A stretch of 10,048 bases of DNA from an uncultured Collinsella sp. GTDB lineage: Bacteria; Actinomycetota; Coriobacteriia; Coriobacteriales; Coriobacteriaceae. The notes below the pieces were generated by a model. It made no database searches and had not been told where the DNA came from. It saw nothing but the letters and a program-made list of their open reading frames with translations. Both the position numbers and the translations under genes were made by a program. Position 1 is the first letter of the stretch. Each line of letters begins with the position of its first letter. The stretch spans positions 1 to 10,048 of the forward strand of contig CAUGNZ010000050.1 of assembly GCA_959601045.1 (NCBI GenBank), given 5' to 3'. Positions 6,636 to 10,048 of the stretch are shown here, one piece after another.

Positions 6636-6644
6636 TGGTATCAG
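6636..6644 (+). promoter_or_regulatory. Divergent thrC/lysC control region, possible -10
   Basis: The 104-bp gap must hold promoters for both genes. On the plus strand TGG-TATCAG (6636-6644) resembles an extended -10 for lysC; on the minus strand the same bases read TGA-TACCAT, a possible -10 for thrC. TTGGTC (6614-6619) is a -35-like hexamer for lysC, but the spacing is 19 bp. I see no lysine riboswitch; the space is too short for one. Confidence 0.25.
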
Positions 6645-6695
6645 AGCGCGCAAAATAGGTTCGCAGAGGCTTTTTAGAAAGGTAACCTCCAGCCC

Positions 6696-8084
6696 ATGAT
6701 TAAGATTGCCAAGTTTGGCGGCTCGTCGGTCGCCGACGCCGAACACTTTAAGAAGATCAAGGCCATCGTCGATGCCGACCCTGCCCGCCGTTTTGTGGTG
6801 GTTTCTGCCTGCGGTCGCCGTTTTAAGGGCGACACCAAGGTGACCGACCTGCTCTACCTGGTCAACGCGCACGTTAAGTACCACGTGTCGTGCGAGGAAC
6901 TGCTCGAGGACATTGGCCAGCGCTACTTTGATATCGCTGACGAGTTGGAGCTCACCTATCCCATCCGCGAAGAGTTTGCGGCCTTTGCCGAGCGTGCTCG
7001 CTCCGGTGGCTACTCCACTGAGGAGCTTGTGAGCCGCGGCGAGTACTTCACCGCTCGCCTGATGGCCGAGTACCTGGGCCTGCCGTTCCTGGATGCCGCG
7101 ACGGTTGTGGCGTTCCATCACGACGGTACGCTCAGCATGAACCGCACCTCCGAGCTGGTGCAGGAGTACGGCCAGCAGGGTGGCTTTGTCATGCCCGGTT
7201 TCTACGGCGCGACGCGTGAGGGCCAGATCAAACTGCTCGACCGCGGCGGCGGCGATATTTCCGGCTCGATTCTGGCCAAGTGCCTAGGCGCCGATCTGTA
7301 CGAGAACTGGACCGACGTTTCGGGCTTCTATTCTGCCGATCCGCGTATTGTGCCCGAGGCGCAGCCCATCGCCCGCGTTACCTACGAGGAGCTGCGTGAG
7401 CTTTCGTACATGGGCGCAAGCGTCCTGCACGAGGAGGCCGTGTTCCCTGTGCGTGAGGCGGGTATTCCGCTGGTCATCAAGAACACCAATGCGCCGCAGG
7501 ACCCCGGCACCATCATTAGCGAGACGGCTGATGAAGGCGAGGCAGAGCCCATCATTACCGGTGTGACCGGCAAGCGCGGTTTTGTCGCTATCAACGTGGC
7601 CCGCGACCGCACCAAGCCCCGCGTTGGCTTTATGCGCCGTGCGCTTTCGGTCTTCGAGCGCTATGACGTTTCCGTCGAGCACATGCCCACCGGTGTCGAC
7701 CGCTTTGGCGCCGTGGTGCAGGAGCAGGATGTGCACGATTCGCTGTACTCGCTCGTGGGCGACATTCAGCAGGAGGTCGAGCCGCTCGAGATCGAGGTTG
7801 TCGAGGGCCTGGCGCTTATCGCGACCGTTGGCCGCAACCTGCGCGGTCGTGCCGGCATCTCGGGCCACCTGTTTGGCATGCTTGGCCAGGCTGGCGTGAG
7901 CGTGCGCATGATTTCGCAGAGCTGTGACGAGATCAACATCATCATCGGTGTCGAGGAGAAGGACTTTGACCTGGCGATCCAGACCATTTACCGTGCCTTC
8001 TCCGACGAGAACGGCATTGTGAAGGTCTCTGACCTGGAGGCTCCTGCGCCGGTCGATCCCGCCCTGGCCGCGCTCCGCAAGTAG
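6696..8084 (+). CDS. lysC: Aspartate kinase, monofunctional, with two ACT domains
   Basis: Aspartokinase phosphorylates L-aspartate to 4-phosphoaspartate, the entry step to lysine, threonine and methionine. The 462-aa protein opens with MIKIAKFGGSSV, the kinase signature (Lys6, Gly-Gly-Ser). FVVVSACG (33-40), the LDRGGGDISGS segment (181-191) and the TDVSGFYSADPR segment (206-217) complete the amino-acid-kinase domain. Two ACT domains follow at about 295-360 and 372-436, so feedback control by an end-product amino acid is expected; which one is not readable here. Length resembles the full-length forms (E. coli LysC, B. subtilis YclM), and no homoserine dehydrogenase domain is fused. The ATG at 6696 is chosen because the signature starts there; the nearest ribosome-like AAAGG (6678-6682) is 13 bases away, unusually far. 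Confidence 0.96.
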   Translation: MIKIAKFGGSSVADAEHFKKIKAIVDADPARRFVVVSACGRRFKGDTKVTDLLYLVNAHVKYHVSCEELLEDIGQRYFDIADELELTYPIREEFAAFAERARSGGYSTEELVSRGEYFTARLMAEYLGLPFLDAATVVAFHHDGTLSMNRTSELVQEYGQQGGFVMPGFYGATREGQIKLLDRGGGDISGSILAKCLGADLYENWTDVSGFYSADPRIVPEAQPIARVTYEELRELSYMGASVLHEEAVFPVREAGIPLVIKNTNAPQDPGTIISETADEGEAEPIITGVTGKRGFVAINVARDRTKPRVGFMRRALSVFERYDVSVEHMPTGVDRFGAVVQEQDVHDSLYSLVGDIQQEVEPLEIEVVEGLALIATVGRNLRGRAGISGHLFGMLGQAGVSVRMISQSCDEINIIIGVEEKDFDLAIQTIYRAFSDENGIVKVSDLEAPAPVDPALAALRK

Positions 8085-8091
8085 CTGCCGT

Positions 8092-8134
8092 CCCGGTGCA
8101 TTTTTGGGACAAGTGCCAAAAATCTACTGCCGGG
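8092..8134 (+). other. Hairpin after lysC followed by GTTTC repeats
   Basis: CCCGG (8092-8096) pairs with CCGGG (8130-8134), and ATTTTTGG (8100-8107) with CCAAAAAT (8116-8123), giving a two-part stem that starts seven bases past the lysC stop. It is followed by four GTTTC/TTTCG units (about 8136-8157). It could be a first, imperfect terminator in series with the one at 8158, or a 3'-end stabiliser. Confidence 0.4.
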
Positions 8135-8157
8135 CGTTTCGTTTCGGTTTCGTTTCG

Positions 8158-8190
8158 ACGGGGCGGGTTTTGTATCCGCCCCGTTCTTGT
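8158..8190 (+). terminator. Intrinsic terminator after lysC
   Basis: ACGGGGCGG (8158-8166) pairs perfectly with CCGCCCCGT (8176-8184) around a 9-nt loop, followed by the modest T-rich TCTTGT. It separates lysC from asd, 70 bp ahead of the asd start. Confidence 0.7.
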
Positions 8191-8195
8191 ATAAA
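8168..8195 (+). promoter_or_regulatory. Possible asd promoter overlapping the terminator
   Basis: TATAAA (8190-8195) is a good -10. The -35 would be TTTTGT (8168-8173, 16-bp spacer) within the terminator loop, which is weak. With a start near 8202, the asd leader would be about 58 nt. Confidence 0.3.
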
Positions 8196-8259
8196 CTGGG
8201 CAAGAATATCCGGCCTGCTTGGCGTGCGGGCGATAGCCACAACCTTTAAAGGGGGAAGC

Positions 8260-9285
8260 ATGAAACAGTACACGGTTGCTATTTTGGGCGCGACGGGAGC
8301 CGTGGGCACCCAGATGCTCGAGTGCCTCAACGAGCAGGAGTTTCCGGTCGGTAAGCTCAAGCTGCTGGCGAGCGCGCGCTCTGCGGGCAAGACCGTTGAG
8401 TTCCGCGGCGAGCAGGTTGTGATCGAAGAGGCTTGCCCCGAGGCCTTTGAGGGCTGCGACATCGTACTCGGCGCTGCCGGCGACGATATCGCCAAGGAGC
8501 TGCTGCCCGAGGCCGTCAAGCGCGGCGCCGTTGTGGTCGACAACAGCCACGCCTTCCGCATGGATCCCGAGGTGCCGCTGGTCGTGCCCGAGATCAATGC
8601 CGACGATATCAAGTGGCATCACGGCCTTATCGCCAATCCCAACTGCGCGACCATCATCGGCCTGGTTCCCACGTGGCCGCTGCATCAGCTCGCCGGCGTG
8701 AAGCGCATGATCGTGTCCACGTATCAGGCAGCTTCGGGCGCCGGTGCCCCCGGTATGGCCGAGCTCGAGGCTCAGCTGGCCGCCCTGGGCCGCGGCGAGG
8801 AGATTCCCGAGCCGCGCGCGTTTGCCGCCCAGCTGGCGAGCAACCTGATTCCGCAGATCGGCGGCGTCAAGGAGGAAGGCTTTACTTCCGAGGAAATGAA
8901 GCTGCAAAACGAGGGCCGCAAGATTATGCACCTGCCCGAGCTGCGCGTGAACTGCACCTGCGTGCGCGTGCCCGTGCTGCGTTCGCACTCCGAGAGCATT
9001 ACGCTCGAGTTTGAGCGCGACATTACGGTTGAGGAGACCCGTGCTGCGCTGGCTGCCGCTCCGGGAGTGAAGCTGGTTGACGACATGAGCGCCGAGGATG
9101 CGCACGATCGCTTCCCCATGCCGATGGATACGTCCGACCAGGACCTGATCTGGGTCGGCCGCGTGCGTCGCGACATCTCGAACCCCGAGGCTGCGCGCGG
9201 TATCACCTTCTGGTGCTGCGGCGACCAAATCCGTAAGGGCGCGGCAACCAACGCCGTCCAGATCGCTAAGCTGCTCTGCGAGTAG
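8260..9285 (+). CDS. asd: Aspartate-semialdehyde dehydrogenase
   Basis: Asd reduces 4-phosphoaspartate with NADPH to aspartate semialdehyde, the branch point to lysine, methionine and threonine. The 341-aa protein has the NADP-binding GATGAVG (10-16), VVDNSHAFR (92-100), the catalytic Cys129 in NPNCATI, STYQAASGAG (153-162), and the substrate and catalytic residues Arg241 and His243 in RSHSES. Length and motifs match the Gram-positive-type enzyme. A strong ribosome site, AAAGGGGGA (8248-8256), precedes the ATG at 8260; the frame is open further upstream to 8104, but that extension crosses the terminator and has no such site. It follows lysC, with which it forms the common first two steps. Element E2 begins 15 bp after its stop. 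Confidence 0.97.
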   Translation: MKQYTVAILGATGAVGTQMLECLNEQEFPVGKLKLLASARSAGKTVEFRGEQVVIEEACPEAFEGCDIVLGAAGDDIAKELLPEAVKRGAVVVDNSHAFRMDPEVPLVVPEINADDIKWHHGLIANPNCATIIGLVPTWPLHQLAGVKRMIVSTYQAASGAGAPGMAELEAQLAALGRGEEIPEPRAFAAQLASNLIPQIGGVKEEGFTSEEMKLQNEGRKIMHLPELRVNCTCVRVPVLRSHSESITLEFERDITVEETRAALAAAPGVKLVDDMSAEDAHDRFPMPMDTSDQDLIWVGRVRRDISNPEAARGITFWCCGDQIRKGAATNAVQIAKLLCE

Positions 9286-9299
9286 CGGTTGACCTGTCC

Positions 9300-9429
9300 G
9301 GCGGGGGCCGGGCTTAGTTTTCAGAACGTCCTCGACCATGTGTGGCGCCTTGTCCTGCTCCTTCGGAGCTGCGGACAAGGCGCCACACTGGTCTGCGGAG
9401 TGTTCTGAAAACTAAGCCCGGCCCCCGCC
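9300..9429. repeat. Giant nested palindrome E2, inverted copy of E1 type
   Basis: Outer arms 9300-9327 and 9402-9429 are perfectly complementary (28 bp), as are inner arms 9340-9355 and 9373-9388 (16 bp). The apical part, 9356-9372, is TGCTCCTTCGGAGCTGC, the exact reverse complement of the E1 core. Between the arms, TCC (9329-9331) and GGA (9397-9399) flank a TC/TGC internal loop, and GACCA pairs TGGTC. On the reverse strand these read as in E1 (TCC-GCA opposite GA-GGA). The arms themselves differ from those of E1. No T tract follows. It lies directly behind asd and may serve as its 3'-end structure. Confidence 0.9.
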
Positions 9430-9538
9430 TGCGGTGACGCTGCTGCGAGCGGTCTGCGATGGGGCCGTTGTTGGTTGGGGCCGCTGGGCTGATGTGGGGG
9501 TGCGTGGCTGTTGCGGGCCCTGGTCCCGGCGGCGGCCT

Positions 9539-9684
9539 CGGCGCTTCGCGCCTGCCGCCTTTGGGGACTGTGGGGCGCGGCCGGCAGCTGCGGCGCGTTC
9601 GCGCCTGCTGCCTGGGGTGACTTTGGGGTCGTGCGGCAGCTGCGGCGCTTCGCGCTTGCTGCTTTAGGTGACTTTGGGGTTGGT
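9539..9684. repeat. 52-bp degenerate tandem repeat, about 2.8 units
   Basis: Units start at 9539, 9591 and 9643, each opening with CGGCGC and a TTCG-containing small palindrome (for example GGCGC-TTC-GCGCC at 9540-9552), then CTGC, a GGGGACT or GGTGACTTTGGGG stretch, and ending in GGCAGCTG. The third unit is incomplete. The region is very GC-rich. It is open in several frames on both strands, which reflects the repeat and not a gene. DNA further upstream (9430-9538) is similar in composition, but I see no clear unit or gene in it. Confidence 0.8.
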
Positions 9685-9690
9685 GCGAAT

Positions 9691-9872
9691 CGAAGGTGAA
9701 TGGTTTCCCGCGAAGTGAACGACCTATTTTGGACCCTTGAAGCATTGGCATATTTTGGCCGCCATTTCCTGCGGTTTTATCGCATGAATCCTGCTGTTTT
9801 GCAATCAAAAAATGCGGATGCTTCGGCACCCTAGTTTTACTCGTTCACTTCTCGGAAAACCATTCACCTTCG
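9691..9872. mobile_element. 182-bp inverted-repeat element (MITE-like or structured)
   Basis: Bases 9691-9722 and 9841-9872 are inverted copies of each other (30 of 32 positions). The 118 bp between them is more AT-rich than the surroundings and contains further nested pairings: GAAGCAT (9739-9745) with ATGCTTC (9818-9824), CGCAT (9781-9785) with ATGCG (9812-9816), and CCGC (9759-9762) with GCGG (9771-9774). No transposase and no target-site duplication are visible (GAAT on the left, TTTT on the right). It may be a miniature inverted-repeat element, a cloverleaf-like RNA, or a regulatory region for the gene that starts near 10030. Confidence 0.5.
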
Positions 9873-9943
9873 TTTTTGCCGGACATCGTTTTGGGCGTTG
9901 CGACTTGGTATCAGCCGATATTGAGAGGGAGAACGCCCCCCCT

Positions 9944-9961
9944 GGACAATCGAGTCTGTCC
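9944..9961. promoter_or_regulatory. Small dyad upstream of the last gene
   Basis: GGACA (9944-9948) and TGTCC (9957-9961) form a dyad with an 8-bp gap, about 36 bp ahead of the likely -10. It could be an operator; nothing identifies the regulator. Confidence 0.25.
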
Positions 9962-9996
9962 GAACGTATCTGCGGGGTTGTCTGCACAATTCGCGG

Positions 9997-10002
9997 TATT
10001 AT
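9997..10002 (+). promoter_or_regulatory. Likely -10 box of the last gene
   Basis: TATTAT matches the consensus at five of six positions and lies 28 bases before the GTG start. No convincing -35 stands at 16-18 bp; TTGTCT (9978-9983) is too close. An activator-dependent promoter is possible. Confidence 0.4.
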
Positions 10003-10029
10003 GTTGCGGAGTTTTGAAAGGAGCCGCTG

Positions 10030-10048
10030 GTGGTCACGACGACATTTG
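10030..10048 (+). CDS. 5' end of an unidentified gene (partial)
   Basis: AAAGGAG (10017-10023) stands six bases before GTG at 10030, which opens a frame beginning MVTTTF and runs off the window. The good ribosome site and the upstream -10-like box support a real start. Six residues are too few to suggest a function. Confidence 0.5.

Noticed and set aside
6592..6636. N-terminal extension of thrC
   Set aside because: It would swallow the GAGGAG ribosome site; homologues begin near MGTYHSTRG.
6592..6695. Lysine riboswitch ahead of lysC
   Set aside because: The gap is only 104 bp, shared by two divergent starts, and I see none of the conserved aptamer sequence.
7942..9378. 478-codon open frame on the minus strand
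   Set aside because: It lies antisense to asd and runs through the lysC terminator and E2; no recognisable domain.
3809..9429. E1, E2, E3 as a CRISPR array or insertion sequence ends
   Set aside because: Copies are kilobases apart with inverted orientation and essential genes between them, no spacers, no cas genes and no transposase.
9434..9699. Overlapping 77- and 62-codon plus-strand frames
   Set aside because: Repetitive Ala/Arg/Gly-rich translations of the tandem repeat with no ribosome site.
9314..9829. 171-codon minus-strand frame
   Set aside because: It translates the inverted-repeat element, the 52-bp tandem repeat and E2 in succession, giving low-complexity sequence; not credible as a gene, though databases may carry it as hypothetical.

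Overview
The window looks like chromosome from a GC-rich anaerobic actinobacterium of the class Coriobacteriia, most likely Collinsella or a close relative. I infer this from the strong G/C preference at third codon positions, the gene set (pyruvate formate-lyase activase, a DegV fatty-acid-binding protein, MTA/SAH nucleosidase, EngB) and the protein sequences. It is not a proven assignment. The genes are housekeeping and metabolic. The unusual content is in the intergenic DNA.

Layout: 1-364 holds no convincing gene. It holds a candidate structured RNA (about 7-184) with a possible pseudoknot, a possible promoter, and a perfect 16-bp hairpin. Next, on the plus strand, come a DegV/FakB-type protein (365-1228) with its own terminator, pflA (1415-2233), an MTA/SAH nucleosidase (2360-3097) and engB (3140-3730). 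At 3731-3988, between convergent engB and thrB, lies a very long nested palindrome (element E1). On the minus strand are thrB (3989-4870) and thrC (5074-6591), separated by a second large palindrome (E3) and the thrC terminator. Divergent from thrC, on the plus strand, are lysC (6696-8084) and asd (8260-9285). From 9286 to 10029 there is about 740 bp without a credible gene. It contains another giant palindrome (E2), a 52-bp tandem repeat, and a 182-bp element bounded by 32-bp inverted repeats. A new gene starts with GTG at about 10030 and runs off the window.

Function: lysC, asd, thrB and thrC supply four of the five steps from aspartate to threonine. Homoserine dehydrogenase is not in the window. 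PflA generates 5'-deoxyadenosine from SAM, and the nucleosidase encoded next to it can clear such SAM-derived nucleosides.

The main discovery candidate is the pair E1 and E2. They lie in opposite orientations more than 5 kb apart. They share an identical 17-nt apical core and the same internal-loop motif (TCC-GCA opposite GA-GGA). Their long arms have different sequences, yet each copy is perfectly self-complementary. Conserved loops with covarying arms suggest a dispersed structured RNA/DNA element rather than ordinary terminators. E3 may be a divergent third member.
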